Below are positions 1-8,368 of a stretch of 64,000 nucleotides of DNA, in pieces. The notes under the pieces were generated by a model. The model worked only from the letters and a program-made list of their open reading frames with translations, ran no database searches and had not been told where the DNA came from. Position numbers and translations under genes: made by a program. The stretch is from the NCBI GenBank assembly GCA_041686855.1, contig JAWLDA010000002.1:248001-312000 (forward strand). Direction: 5' to 3'. Position 1 is the first letter of the stretch. Each line of letters opens with the position of its first letter. This stretch comes from JAWLDA01 sp041686855 (GTDB lineage Bacteria; Bacillota; Limnochordia; DTU080; RSA5).

Positions 1-158
1 TTGCGCAAGACGGCTTCGAGGGCGCCGCGACAGGACTCCAGTGAGAGGCCTGGGTTATACGGCCTCTGCAACTCAAAGACCAACGAAGCCATCTCCTCTA
101 GGTCGACACCTCGATCCAGCAACATCTCTAAGGCCATATTCTGCAAGAGACGGTTCAA
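1..158 (-). CDS. YutG-like phosphatidylglycerophosphatase A family protein, N-terminal part
   Basis: The minus strand is open from a TTG at 158 to the window edge, giving 52 residues that include LLDRGVDLEEMASLVFELQ followed by a PGLSLESC motif. This resembles the N-terminus of the Bacillus YutG family, annotated as an alternative phosphatidylglycerophosphatase A (phospholipid synthesis). AAAGGTGG lies just ahead of the TTG, a rather short spacing, and an in-frame TAA sits further upstream, so the start cannot be much earlier. It follows the MazG-like gene by a few bases and is probably co-transcribed with it. The rest lies outside the window. The family call comes from remembered motif similarity only. 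Confidence 0.5.
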   Translation of the reverse strand, partial: MNRLLQNMALEMLLDRGVDLEEMASLVFELQRPYNPGLSLESCRGALEAVLR

Positions 159-164
159 CCACCT

Positions 165-491
165 TTAACCATCGGTCGCCTTGGGCGTCCAACGCTGAGA
201 ATCACGGGCACGGTATTTCTGCATCACCTTGACGAAGGCGTCCTCCAGGTCGATCTCAAGGGAGTTGGCGAACGCGGTGATCACAAACAGAATGTCCGCC
301 ATCTCCAAGGCCAAGTCGCCTTCACATTCCTCCGGCTTCTTGGGTTTTTGGCCGTACCGGTGGTTCACCTCACGGGCCAGTTCGCCAACTTCTTCGCTCA
401 GTCGAGCGAGCATGGCCAAGGGCTCCCAGTACCCCTCGTCAAACTGAGAGATCCATCCGTCCACTTCGGCCTGCATCTCTCTTAACTTCAT
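165..491 (-). CDS. MazG-like nucleotide pyrophosphohydrolase (YpjD type)
   Basis: A protein of 108 residues with an all-helical MazG/dUTPase-like core. It carries EEVGELAREVNH near residue 35 and ELEMADILF-type acidic residues (LALEMADILFVITAFAN) near residue 65. These match the EExxE and ExxD magnesium ligands of the family, which hydrolyses (d)NTPs to monophosphates as house cleaning. The ATG at 491 is chosen because it gives the usual short N-terminus; an upstream in-frame ATG would lie inside the glutamate dehydrogenase gene. Only one base separates this start from the gudB stop, which suggests translational coupling. Confidence 0.85.
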   Translation of the reverse strand: MKLREMQAEVDGWISQFDEGYWEPLAMLARLSEEVGELAREVNHRYGQKPKKPEECEGDLALEMADILFVITAFANSLEIDLEDAFVKVMQKYRARDSQRWTPKATDG

Positions 492-492
492 T

Positions 493-1761
493 TTAGGGAT
501 AGATCCCACGAATGGTGATCGCGCTCGTCACTCGCTCGATAGCAATTACGTGCGCCGCTGTACGCATATCGATCCCTCGACTCTTTGTTTCGTTCCAGAC
601 CGCGTCAAAGGCATCGACCATCACTTTCTGGAGCCGGGAGTTCACTTCGTCTTCACTCCAGAACAGTTGCTGAAGTCCTTGTACCCATTCGAAGTACGAG
701 ACGGTAACGCCTCCCGCATTGGCGAGGATGTCCGGGATGACAGTGATTCCGCGGTCGTGAAGAATATCGTCAGCCTCGGGCGTCGTCGGACCGTTGGCGC
801 CTTCGGCAACGATTCGTGCCTGAACACGTGCGGCGTTCGAACGAGTCAGGACGTTTTCGAGGCCGGCGGGGACCAAAACCTCACACGGCAACTCGAGCAA
901 CTCCTCGTTCGTCACGTCTTCAGCCTTTGCGAAACCTGCCACACTGCCCGTACTGCGCTTGTGGGCCAAGACTTCCTCAGGATCGAGGCCGTTCGCGTTA
1001 TAGATTCCCCCGCGACTGTCACTCACAGCGACGATTTGACATCCATTTTCGTGTAAGATGCGCGCACAGTGGTAACCGACGTTCCCATACCCTTGCACGG
1101 CGACTTTGGCGCCCTTGAGTGAGAGTCCGATCTCCTGAGCCGCGCGTTCGATGGTGAAGACACACCCCAACGATGTCGCGTAATTGCGCCCGAGCGAGCC
1201 ACCGGCCTCGAGGGGCTTGCCCGTGACGACCGCGGGCACCGTATAACCAAAGCGTGATGAGTACGTGTCCATCAGCCACGCCATCACCTGCTCATCGGTG
1301 TAAACGTCGGGCGCGGGAATGTCGCGTTGCGGACCGATGACGTCGCTGATCTCCAGGGTGAATCGCCGCGTGATGCGCTCTACCTCCGCGCGACTGAGCT
1401 CCTTAGGGTTGCAGACGACCCCGCCTTTGGCGCCCCCATAAGGAATGTTAACTACAGCGCACTTCCATGTCATCCACATGGCCAACGCATTCACTTCTTC
1501 AAGGGTGACGTCGGGATGATATCGGATTCCGCCCTTGGCCGGTCCCCGGGCCATGCTGTGTTGCACGCGATACCCGGTGAAGACGTCAATGCTCCCATCA
1601 TCCCGGCGAATCGGAACTTGGGCCGTGACGATTCGTTTGGGCGTGCGCAACACCTTGCGCATCCCTTCCTCCAGGTCAAGTGCATCCGCCGCTCGTTCAA
1701 ACTGACCTAATGCGACTTTTAGCGGATTCTCACTGGTCAGTTCCGCTTCGTTTAATACCAA
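493..1761 (-). CDS. gudB: NAD-type glutamate dehydrogenase
   Basis: Catalyses glutamate to 2-oxoglutarate plus ammonia. The protein has the GudB/RocG layout: an N-terminal substrate domain with MTWKCAVVNIPYGGAKGG (catalytic lysines), a PAPDVYT segment, then a Rossmann domain with GYGNVG and the C-terminal VSYFEWVQ motif. The frame stays open up to 1854, but a TTG at 1761 preceded by GAGGTGG at a good spacing gives 422 residues, close to the family norm, and avoids overlap with queG. It is divergent from queG and sits one base ahead of the MazG-like gene. Orthology to gudB rather than rocG cannot be decided here. Confidence 0.93.
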   Translation of the reverse strand: MVLNEAELTSENPLKVALGQFERAADALDLEEGMRKVLRTPKRIVTAQVPIRRDDGSIDVFTGYRVQHSMARGPAKGGIRYHPDVTLEEVNALAMWMTWKCAVVNIPYGGAKGGVVCNPKELSRAEVERITRRFTLEISDVIGPQRDIPAPDVYTDEQVMAWLMDTYSSRFGYTVPAVVTGKPLEAGGSLGRNYATSLGCVFTIERAAQEIGLSLKGAKVAVQGYGNVGYHCARILHENGCQIVAVSDSRGGIYNANGLDPEEVLAHKRSTGSVAGFAKAEDVTNEELLELPCEVLVPAGLENVLTRSNAARVQARIVAEGANGPTTPEADDILHDRGITVIPDILANAGGVTVSYFEWVQGLQQLFWSEDEVNSRLQKVMVDAFDAVWNETKSRGIDMRTAAHVIAIERVTSAITIRGIYP

Positions 1762-1811
1762 TTCTACCACCTCGTCCAATAAGGTGCGGCTGCCTCCCTC
1801 GCCCCACCTGC

Positions 1812-1833
1812 TATAATGTTGATCAATAGGAGG
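1812..1833 (+). promoter_or_regulatory. Candidate -10 box and ribosome binding site for queG
   Basis: A perfect TATAAT lies at 1812-1817 and TAGGAGG at 1827-1833, nine bases before a GTG at 1843. No convincing -35 hexamer is seen 16-18 bases upstream. The short leader and the strong ribosome site argue for the GTG start over the in-frame ATG at 1816, which would overlap the -10 box. Confidence 0.45.
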
Positions 1834-1842
1834 CTTCCGCAA

Positions 1843-2967
1843 GTGCTGGAACACGCTCTAAAAACGTACGCTCATTCGATCGGAATTGCGCACCTGGGTA
1901 TCGGCGCCCCCGATCGCTTTGACACCGTCGAAAACCTACTCGAGGCCGGGCGACGTCAAGGCACGTACCCTCCGTTCACTGAGAGCGACATTCCCTCTCG
2001 TACGCGCCCGGCCAATTTATTGCCGGGGGCAAAGAGCATTCTGTCCGTTGCGATCTCGTACTTGACCGACGACGCTCATCATCCCCTGGCTGGGGACACT
2101 CCGAGAGGCCTCGTCTCACGCTACGCTTGGGGAGACGATTACCACCCAATCCTCAAAGAGAAACTCGAAGCGATCGTCTCTTTTCTCCAAAGAGAAGTTG
2201 ATTTCCCTTTGGAATATTGCTCTTACGTTGACACAGGCCCCCTGGTCGACCGTGCAGTGGCAGCCCGGTCGGGAATTGGTTGGTTTGGCAAGAACGCATG
2301 TATCTACGTACCGGGAAGCGGCTCATGGGTCTTTCTCGGAGAGATTCTCACAAATGTGCCCCTTGAGCCGGACCCACCCATCTCCAAATCGTGCGGCACG
2401 TGTGACAAATGCATACGCGCCTGCCCGACAGGAGCGATCGAAAGGCCCTTCTGGGTGAATCCGTCAAAGTGCCTCTCCTACATTACCCAGATGCCAGGTT
2501 GGATTCCCATGGAGTACCGTAAACCGATGGGACGCCACCTCTGGGGCTGCGACATTTGTCAAGTTGTCTGCCCATGGAACTGGGAGGCCGAGCCCTCCGC
2601 CGATGATGCATTCCGCCCAAACGCACACCTGGGCGCGCGTCCGGAACTGATACCTCTGCTTACGATGACCAAGTCACAGTTTCGGTCCTGGTTTGGGGAC
2701 ACGGCGATGGCTTGGCGAGGAAAGAAGACCATACAGCGAAACGCCTGCATTTGCCTGGGAAACATCAAGGACCCCGTTGCCGTACCGGCGCTCGCCGATC
2801 GTCTCATTCACGATGTCAAACCTGTCATTCGCGGCAGCGCCGCGTGGGCACTAGGCCAAATCGGCGGTGCTCAAGCCGGACGGGCCCTCGAGTCAGCTTT
2901 GGAGACTGAGACGGATACCCGCGTCAAGTTTGAGATCACAGAAGCTCTCAACGAGATGTCAACATGA
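1843..2967 (+). CDS. queG: Epoxyqueuosine reductase
   Basis: QueG performs the last step of queuosine tRNA modification, reducing epoxyqueuosine with cobalamin and two 4Fe-4S clusters. The two cluster motifs are visible: CGTCDKCIRACPTGAI around residue 180 and CDICQVVCPWN around residue 235. A C-terminal stretch of about 90 residues has HEAT-like helices (IKDPVAVPALADRL, AAWALGQIGGAQAG). Length (374) fits Bacillus QueG. The enzyme needs B12, which gives one possible link to the CobN-like chelatase at 16.6 kb. The start was chosen from TAGGAGG ahead of GTG 1843. Confidence 0.95.
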   Translation: MLEHALKTYAHSIGIAHLGIGAPDRFDTVENLLEAGRRQGTYPPFTESDIPSRTRPANLLPGAKSILSVAISYLTDDAHHPLAGDTPRGLVSRYAWGDDYHPILKEKLEAIVSFLQREVDFPLEYCSYVDTGPLVDRAVAARSGIGWFGKNACIYVPGSGSWVFLGEILTNVPLEPDPPISKSCGTCDKCIRACPTGAIERPFWVNPSKCLSYITQMPGWIPMEYRKPMGRHLWGCDICQVVCPWNWEAEPSADDAFRPNAHLGARPELIPLLTMTKSQFRSWFGDTAMAWRGKKTIQRNACICLGNIKDPVAVPALADRLIHDVKPVIRGSAAWALGQIGGAQAGRALESALETETDTRVKFEITEALNEMST

Positions 2968-2987
2968 CATATATATGACGCGGACTC

Positions 2988-3929
2988 TCAAAGACCTGCA
3001 AAAGGTTCGAGAACAAAGAGAATCGAAAACCGACCGAGAAAGTCGTAGTGTTGGACGGCACGCCGAATCCGTTGAGCATCGGCGTCTCCGATGACCACGG
3101 CTGTGCTGGGTAATCCCACCGCCTCCTGAGCGTCCACGATGAGCGGCAGACGCAGTGGGTAAATCTCGCTCACCTCAAGCCTGGGGTGGGCGATGGCCTC
3201 CGCCAGTTCGGTTGCGTAGGCAACGATGCCCCGGGAGTACATCTGCTCATCACCGGCCTCGACGCCGGCAAAGACGAGGCGACCGCTCTCATCATAGATG
3301 CGAGGATTCATGCCACGAACAAGGCCGGTTCCCTTGGCGTTCACGACTAAGCCTGTGAACACGTCGGCTTCAGACGCGAGCAACTCCTCCCATCCGGCAG
3401 CCAGGCGAGCCTCGAGGGTATCCGCTTCGTAAAGGGCGACATCGTCCCAGACCAGTTCCCCGGTGCCACTCAGGACCACCTGGCGCCACCCATCGTCTTG
3501 AGGCGCAACGAAGCGAAACTCGATCTTAGACCATCCGTCCTCGGGTTGCACGCCGCGGAAGACTCGGGGATGTCCCCCATCCCAGCGGACCCCGATCACC
3601 GCGACCGCCTGGGGGCTCGTCGCCCGCACCCACGCTGAGACCGTGTACCGGCGCCCCGGGACTAACCTGGGGCCAACGGTCTGTATCACCTGGGCGTCGT
3701 ACTCTCGCTCCGAGGCGACTCGCACTCCGCCACCACCGCCGCGCCCTGCAGATGTAGTGACGCCAGAGGCACCCCGCAAAATCCAGTACGATTCGTCATC
3801 AAAAGTCGAGTTACGCAAGTGATTCGCTTCGATCGAGGAGGGGAACTCCTGGGCGGCTGCTCCCCCTGTCGAAAGCGACAAGAGGAGCAGGAGGAGGAGG
3901 CACCAGGCGCCGACTGGGCGGCGTCTCAC
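2988..3929 (-). CDS. Exported protein with carbohydrate-binding-like domain and LPP20/FlgT-like C-terminus
   Basis: Residues 1-26 form a clear Sec signal peptide (RRR, a leucine run, then GGAAAQ). Residues about 35-170 read like a CBM4/9-type jelly roll: NSTFDDESYWIL at the start, RYTVSAWVRATSP in the middle and GELVWDDVALYE at the end. The C-terminal 130 residues (VFTGLVVNAKGTGL, MNPRIYDESGRLVF, AVVIGDADAQRIRRA) recall LPP20/FlgT-type domains of unknown function. The GTG start overlaps the oxidoreductase stop as GTGA, so the two are coupled. Function is not known; binding of a surface glycan is a guess from the fold. Confidence 0.7.
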   Translation of the reverse strand: MRRRPVGAWCLLLLLLLSLSTGGAAAQEFPSSIEANHLRNSTFDDESYWILRGASGVTTSAGRGGGGGVRVASEREYDAQVIQTVGPRLVPGRRYTVSAWVRATSPQAVAVIGVRWDGGHPRVFRGVQPEDGWSKIEFRFVAPQDDGWRQVVLSGTGELVWDDVALYEADTLEARLAAGWEELLASEADVFTGLVVNAKGTGLVRGMNPRIYDESGRLVFAGVEAGDEQMYSRGIVAYATELAEAIAHPRLEVSEIYPLRLPLIVDAQEAVGLPSTAVVIGDADAQRIRRAVQHYDFLGRFSILFVLEPFAGL

Positions 3930-4966
3930 TGCAGATACACCGCCCGTTTCTGCTGAGCCGACTCGTAAATCGCGCGAACGACCTTGACGGCACGCGCCCC
4001 CTCGCGCCCGTCGATAGCAGGAGAGCGATCCTCCATAATCGCGCGCGCGAAATCCTGAAGTTGCATCCGGTGCTTATCAAACGACATCGCCATCGGATCC
4101 GCGAAGGTGCCTGACGTCGCGTCGGCAGCGTACTCTGCCCGAATCTTCTCCGCTCGCTCAGGGCTGTCGATCTCGTGCCACTCGACCACAGCGTCATCGA
4201 CGATGACGGCACCGCCCTTGTCGCCGTGCACTTCTACCCGCTTGGGGTACCCCGGTTGAATCGACGTGGTCGCTTCGATGACTCCCATCGCACCGTTGGT
4301 GAAACGAAGCACCGCTGCTACCGTATCCTCGACCTCGATCCGCTCGTGCGCCAGGCACTCCGCGTGGGCAAAAACGCTCTCGACGTCTCCCATCAACCAC
4401 AGGAGGACGTCGACGGTATGAATCGCTTGATTCATCAGGGCGCCACCACCATCGAGCTCCCACGTGCCCCGCCATTCACCACTGTCGTAGTACGACTGGG
4501 CCCGGTACCACTTCACAAAGGCGTCGCCCATCACCAGACGGCCAAAGCGCCCTTCCTGCACCGCTCGGTACAACTCTTGATTGGACGGCGTGAACCGACT
4601 TTGAAAGATACCGCCCAACTTTACCCCTTTGCGCTCCGCAGCCTCAATGATTTGATTGCAACGCTCAACCGTCACCTCAAGCGGCTTCTCAATAATGACG
4701 TGCTTACCGGCGTTGATGGCGGCCAGCGCTGGCTCCAGGTGAAAGCCCGACGGCGTGCAGATGGTGACAGCGTCGATGTCGTCTCGTTTTACGAGCTCTT
4801 CAAAGGAGGCCTCGGCTTCACACCCTTGCTCCTCGGCAACCTTCTTGGCGTTCTCATGCCGACGGCTCCAGACCGCGACCAGTTCGGTCTCGTCGAGATG
4901 CTGGAGGCTATCCATGTGCGCGGCGGCGATCGCGCCCGAACCGATCAACCCAAAACGTACCACCAA
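3926..4966 (-). CDS. Gfo/Idh/MocA family NAD(P)-dependent oxidoreductase
   Basis: The N-terminal Rossmann domain starts with FGLIGSGAIAAAH and contains the family lysine in HVIIEKPLEV near residue 95. The C-terminal alpha/beta domain includes GGGALMNQAIHTVDVLLWL, which carries the usual histidine-aspartate region. Members oxidise sugars, inositols or related polyols; the substrate cannot be read from the sequence. A TTG at 4966 with AAGGAGCG upstream is used; an ATG four bases further up is out of frame. It is coupled to the exported carbohydrate-binding-like protein by a four-base overlap, which hints at a sugar-related role. Confidence 0.9.
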   Translation of the reverse strand: MVVRFGLIGSGAIAAAHMDSLQHLDETELVAVWSRRHENAKKVAEEQGCEAEASFEELVKRDDIDAVTICTPSGFHLEPALAAINAGKHVIIEKPLEVTVERCNQIIEAAERKGVKLGGIFQSRFTPSNQELYRAVQEGRFGRLVMGDAFVKWYRAQSYYDSGEWRGTWELDGGGALMNQAIHTVDVLLWLMGDVESVFAHAECLAHERIEVEDTVAAVLRFTNGAMGVIEATTSIQPGYPKRVEVHGDKGGAVIVDDAVVEWHEIDSPERAEKIRAEYAADATSGTFADPMAMSFDKHRMQLQDFARAIMEDRSPAIDGREGARAVKVVRAIYESAQQKRAVYLQ

Positions 4967-5013
4967 ACATCGCTCCTTCTTGTCAAAGCCCGAGGGGAGT
5001 TGCCCCAGGGGTG

Positions 5014-5364
5014 TTAAATGCTGGACCTCCCCTCTATTTCCGCGAGCGCCTCCTCAAGCCCTGTTCGCAGTTGCTCCGGATTCTTGCGGCCAACAAAACG
5101 AGCGACTTCTGTCCCTTTCGAGTAGAGAATTAGGGTGGGGATGCTGGATACCTCACATGCTTCGGGCAGCTCAGCATTCTCGTCCGTGTCTACCTTAAGC
5201 CAGCGCAACCGCCCCTTAAAGCCCTCAAGGACCTCTCCGAGGATCGGAGCAAACTTGCGGCACGGACCGCACCACGCTGCCCAGAACTCAACCAGGACCG
5301 GTTCCTGGGCCTTAAGGACACGAGCTTCAAACTCTCCGTCACGCAGATCGTTGAGACTACTCAT
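5014..5364 (-). CDS. Thioredoxin-like protein
   Basis: A single thioredoxin fold of 116 residues with the WCGPC active site at about residue 35, the cis-proline segment VSSIPTLILY near residue 75, and no signal peptide, so it acts in the cytoplasm as a disulfide reductant. It is about ten residues longer than typical TrxA. It lies in the same direction as the oxidoreductase downstream but with a 47-base gap. The upstream neighbour (Nfu) is separated by two hairpins, so this gene probably has its own promoter. Confidence 0.9.
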   Translation of the reverse strand: MSSLNDLRDGEFEARVLKAQEPVLVEFWAAWCGPCRKFAPILGEVLEGFKGRLRWLKVDTDENAELPEACEVSSIPTLILYSKGTEVARFVGRKNPEQLRTGLEEALAEIEGRSSI

Positions 5365-5453
5365 CGTTCCCGATCACCACCCTTCATCGTATCCCGATCA
5401 CCGAGGGGACTCCCGGACGACACGTCGACACCACGCCCACCCGTACAGGAGCG

Positions 5454-5483
5454 AAAAAGCGGCTTCCCATCTGGGAAACCGCT
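5454..5483 (-). terminator. Intrinsic terminator downstream of the Nfu C-domain gene
   Basis: On the minus strand an 11-bp stem AGCGGTTTCCC / GGGAAGCCGCT with a four-base loop is followed by five T residues. One pair is G-U only in the minus-strand RNA (A-C on the other strand), which fixes the direction. Confidence 0.85.
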
Positions 5484-5493
5484 CTCATGGACC

Positions 5494-5520
5494 CGAGCCA
5501 CCCAGCTGTTGGGCGGCTCG
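5494..5520 (-). terminator. Second hairpin ahead of the terminator
   Basis: A 10-bp stem GAGCCGCCCA / TGGGTGGCTC lies between the Nfu stop and the T-tailed terminator. Again the one imperfect pair is a G-U wobble only in the minus-strand transcript. It has no T-tract, so it may protect the 3' end rather than terminate. Confidence 0.6.
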
Positions 5521-5546
5521 CCTTGCTCGCACATTGGATCCCCGTG

Positions 5547-5786
5547 TTAAACGGCTTGAACCCCAGTAACGTCGGGAACCTTTCGCTTCACCAGTCGCTC
5601 GATCCCAGCTTGAAGCGTCACCATCGACATCGGGCAACCGCCGCAGGCGCCGACCATCCGCACTTGCACAATACCGTCGTCGGTTATATCAACCAGCTCG
5701 ACGTCGCCTCCGTCCATTTGAATCGCCGGACGGATCTCGTCGAGTGCCTCTTGAACCCGCTGCATCTGCTCAACAAGCGTAGCCAT
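5547..5786 (-). CDS. NifU C-terminal domain protein (Nfu-type Fe-S carrier)
   Basis: 79 residues forming only the Nfu C-terminal domain, with the cluster-binding CxxC in VGACGGCPMSMVTL near residue 47 and the family segment IRPAIQMDGGDVELVDI before it. Such proteins carry 4Fe-4S clusters to client enzymes. Fe-S clients in this window include MoaA, QueG, KamA, IspH, MutY and the molybdenum hydroxylase. The matching Nfu N-terminal domain is a separate gene at 28418-28690. It lies 30 bases after moaA in the same direction, so the two are likely co-transcribed. Confidence 0.92.
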   Translation of the reverse strand: MATLVEQMQRVQEALDEIRPAIQMDGGDVELVDITDDGIVQVRMVGACGGCPMSMVTLQAGIERLVKRKVPDVTGVQAV

Positions 5787-5816
5787 CTCTACTCCCTCGC
5801 TTTACGTCCTTAGGGC

Positions 5817-6800
5817 TTATCCCCCGATTTGGACCATATTCCTCTCACCACGCCACTCACCGAGGGCTTCGTGATGCTCCGGTTTAAACTGGGACGCCAC
5901 GCCCAGGAGATCAAGGAGCTCCTGATCAGTCTTGCCACCGCGCAACGCCCCCATTACGTCGGTCTCAATCTCCGTGAGGAGGCAGGGGCGAATCTTGCCG
6001 TCCGCTGTCAATCGCAGGCGATTACAGCCGGCGCAAAAGTGCTCAGTCATGGGAGTAATCAACCCAATGGTACCCTTTGCGCCGGGAAGTTTGTAATCCC
6101 GAGCCGCCGCTGTCCCGTGCCACTCCAACTGCTGGAGCCCACCGAAGCGACGCTCCAATCGCTGCCGCACCTCGTCGGCGGGCACAAAGCGACTCTCGTA
6201 GAGTTCGCGGTCGCCGCCGATGGGCATGTACTCGATGAAACGGACGTTCCAGTCTTCGTCCATCGTGAGGGCGGCAAGCTCTTCGACTTGATCGTCGTTA
6301 AAGCCACGCGTCACGACCGAATTCACTTTGATCGGCGTGAGTCCGGCCGCTTTGGCAGCGCGAATGCCGTCCAGAACGCTCTCAAGCTTGCCGCCCCCTG
6401 TCATGAGGCCGAACATTTCCGGATCGAGCGTGTCCACACTCACGTTTACCCTGTGCAAACCCTTTCGGGCCAACTCCTCACTGTGCTTTGCCAACAACGT
6501 GCCGTTCGTCGATAAGGCCAAATCGCGAATTTGTGGGATCTTAGCGATCTCGCCGATGAAATCAACAACCCCGCGTCGCACCAGGGGCTCCCCCCCGGTG
6601 ATGCGCACTTTCTTTAAGCCGACCGTCGCCAACACCTTAACGACCCGCAACATCTCCTCGAAGTCGAGGAACTGATCGCGGCGCTCTTCGTAGTCGAGAT
6701 CGGAGGGGCGGCAGTATACACACCGCAGATTACACCGGTTGGTCACCGAGATCCGGAGGTACTCGATTTTGCGACCAAAAGACGAGGGTAGGACTTCCAT
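5817..6800 (-). CDS. moaA: GTP 3',8-cyclase (molybdenum cofactor biosynthesis)
   Basis: Radical SAM enzyme for the first step of molybdopterin synthesis. The SAM cluster motif is CNLRCVYC near residue 25 and the second, GTP-binding cluster is CAGCNRLRLTADGKIRPC near residue 255. RITGGEPL and the GG-terminal tail (VQIGG) match the family; the two C-terminal glycines are needed for activity in known MoaA. The ATG at 6800 gives the typical N-terminus; the GGAGG upstream is rather distant, so a start within the preceding 36 bases is possible. It would serve the molybdenum hydroxylase at 47.7-51.3 kb. Confidence 0.95.
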   Translation of the reverse strand: MEVLPSSFGRKIEYLRISVTNRCNLRCVYCRPSDLDYEERRDQFLDFEEMLRVVKVLATVGLKKVRITGGEPLVRRGVVDFIGEIAKIPQIRDLALSTNGTLLAKHSEELARKGLHRVNVSVDTLDPEMFGLMTGGGKLESVLDGIRAAKAAGLTPIKVNSVVTRGFNDDQVEELAALTMDEDWNVRFIEYMPIGGDRELYESRFVPADEVRQRLERRFGGLQQLEWHGTAAARDYKLPGAKGTIGLITPMTEHFCAGCNRLRLTADGKIRPCLLTEIETDVMGALRGGKTDQELLDLLGVASQFKPEHHEALGEWRGERNMVQIGG

Positions 6801-6857
6801 AGTTGTCTGGATGCCTCCTCGGTCAATTATCACCACGTGAACACGTGCGTACCAGGT

Positions 6858-8138
6858 CTATAGGTCATGGCGCCACCATTCGACGTTTCCAGAGAAACGA
6901 TCGAGCGCGGCGTCGCGTCGCTCTTCTTTAGCCTTGATTCCATACTCAACCTCTTTTACCTGTTCCGGGAGGAGCGCATGGCTCATCAGCTCGGAGGCCA
7001 CATCGATCACTTCACGCGCCCCCCCGCTGGCAGTCGCCGCGTCGGTGAACACCTCCACCAAGACGGTGACCAACTTCTCAGTATCAACTTGGGCCAGCAC
7101 CCGCATGGCGGCAACCTGTACGGAAGGAACGCGGTCTTCCATCGCGACGCGTCGGACCTGAGCCGTCACCTGCAGGGGCTCCCGAAGGAACGGCACCAAC
7201 CGGAGTGCCACTTCACGCACTGCCGGAGTCTCGTCGCGCATCAAGGCTGCCAGCGACGCGTGTAGCGCCTCCTGCTTCGCAGAGCGGATCAGCGTCTGAG
7301 CGGCCTTGACACTCTCGTCTCCGGGCACGAAGCGGAGTGCACCCTGGCTCTCAAAATGCAGGAGCGCCTGCGCGGCTTTGCCTCGAGTGCGTGCGTCGAT
7401 GAGGACCAGCCCAGTGATGTCACCAACGGCGCCTGTTAGACACTGCTCCTCGGCTACCTGCAGGGCCACCTCTCGCACGCGTGCGCTTCGATCCTTAAGC
7501 CATTTTACGACTTGAGACTCCTGGGCGTTCTTGGTCCCCTCCAAGAGCGCGTCCAAGGCCTTGCGCTCAAGCCGGTCGACCTTCTCCCCTACCGGCTTCC
7601 GGTAAAACTGCGCCAAGGCGTCGAGGAGTTTGGGATCCCCTGATTTGCCCACGAGGTAGATGGCCAGGCACTGCAACAGGTACTCACGCGAGTTAAGCGC
7701 TTCGGTGATCGGTTGATACAACTCGTCCCCAGGCGCCTGCAAGACAATGCGAATCAACTCGCCGGCCAGCCACCCCTCCTCAGTGAACGAGATCACACGC
7801 AAAAGCGCGCTAATGACGTCCGCCTGTGTGAGTCGGGCCAACATCGCCTTTGCGTGCTCGCGATCTTCGTAGTACATGTGGCGAATATGCCGCTCTAAAT
7901 CACTCGTGTCATGTTCAGAGCGGACGCGCGCCATCACTCGACGGTAAAAGAGCTCCTGGAGTGCATCATCAGGGTGCGTCGAGACCGCTTTGAGGAAGTA
8001 TCGGACCTTTCGCGGCGTGGCTGCCATCTGCTCCAGTTCGGCCATAACTCGCTTGTCGTAATCGCCGGTCTCCTCGTCCTTGACGGTCCCGAGAAGATTC
8101 TCTGCCTTGAGCCGAAAAGTCTCATTATCCATACGCAT
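6858..8138 (-). CDS. HEAT-repeat protein of unknown function
   Basis: About 426 residues with no signal peptide or membrane segment, built of paired helices with HEAT-type spacing (for example DRSARVREVALQVAEE, DETPAVREVALRLVPFL, DRVPSVQVAAMRVLAQV). Such solenoids are protein-binding scaffolds. No catalytic motif is visible. GAGG nine bases ahead of ATG 8138 favours this start over a GTG fifteen bases upstream. It precedes moaA by 57 bases on the same strand, but a functional link to molybdopterin synthesis is not supported by anything else. Confidence 0.75.
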   Translation of the reverse strand: MRMDNETFRLKAENLLGTVKDEETGDYDKRVMAELEQMAATPRKVRYFLKAVSTHPDDALQELFYRRVMARVRSEHDTSDLERHIRHMYYEDREHAKAMLARLTQADVISALLRVISFTEEGWLAGELIRIVLQAPGDELYQPITEALNSREYLLQCLAIYLVGKSGDPKLLDALAQFYRKPVGEKVDRLERKALDALLEGTKNAQESQVVKWLKDRSARVREVALQVAEEQCLTGAVGDITGLVLIDARTRGKAAQALLHFESQGALRFVPGDESVKAAQTLIRSAKQEALHASLAALMRDETPAVREVALRLVPFLREPLQVTAQVRRVAMEDRVPSVQVAAMRVLAQVDTEKLVTVLVEVFTDAATASGGAREVIDVASELMSHALLPEQVKEVEYGIKAKEERRDAALDRFSGNVEWWRHDL

Positions 8139-8316
8139 GGCCGACAACCTCACTTAACAATAGTCGACTGTCTAAAAAGTGATGAAGATGCCCCAATTTA
8201 CGGGCATCCCTGGGCGCACCTTGACCAAAGGCGGAAAACGGGTCGATCAGGATTGGGACTAAAACTGGTGGACTAACGCGCAACCGACAAAAACGTAAAC
8301 TCTTGTTGCTATTATA
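8139..8316 (-). promoter_or_regulatory. Candidate promoter and long leader of the HEAT-repeat gene
   Basis: A TATAAT box sits at 8311-8316 on the minus strand, giving a leader of roughly 165 bases. The -35 position (TTTCCT at 17 bp) is poor. The leader contains the hairpin GATGCCC / GGGCATC at about 8190-8211 followed after a few bases by CACTTTTT, which could act as a weak terminator. No known riboswitch consensus was recognised. The remaining 50 bases to the next gene stop hold nothing obvious. Confidence 0.3.
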
Positions 8317-8368
8317 TCAGACAATACTCCTACAGGAAAGGTGAACCCCCCGGTTGCTCCAAGAAGGT

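Noticed and set aside
4175..5017. Long open frame opposite the Gfo/Idh/MocA oxidoreductase
   Set aside because: It lacks a ribosome site and family motifs; the opposite strand has all motifs of a known family. It is a GC-rich shadow.
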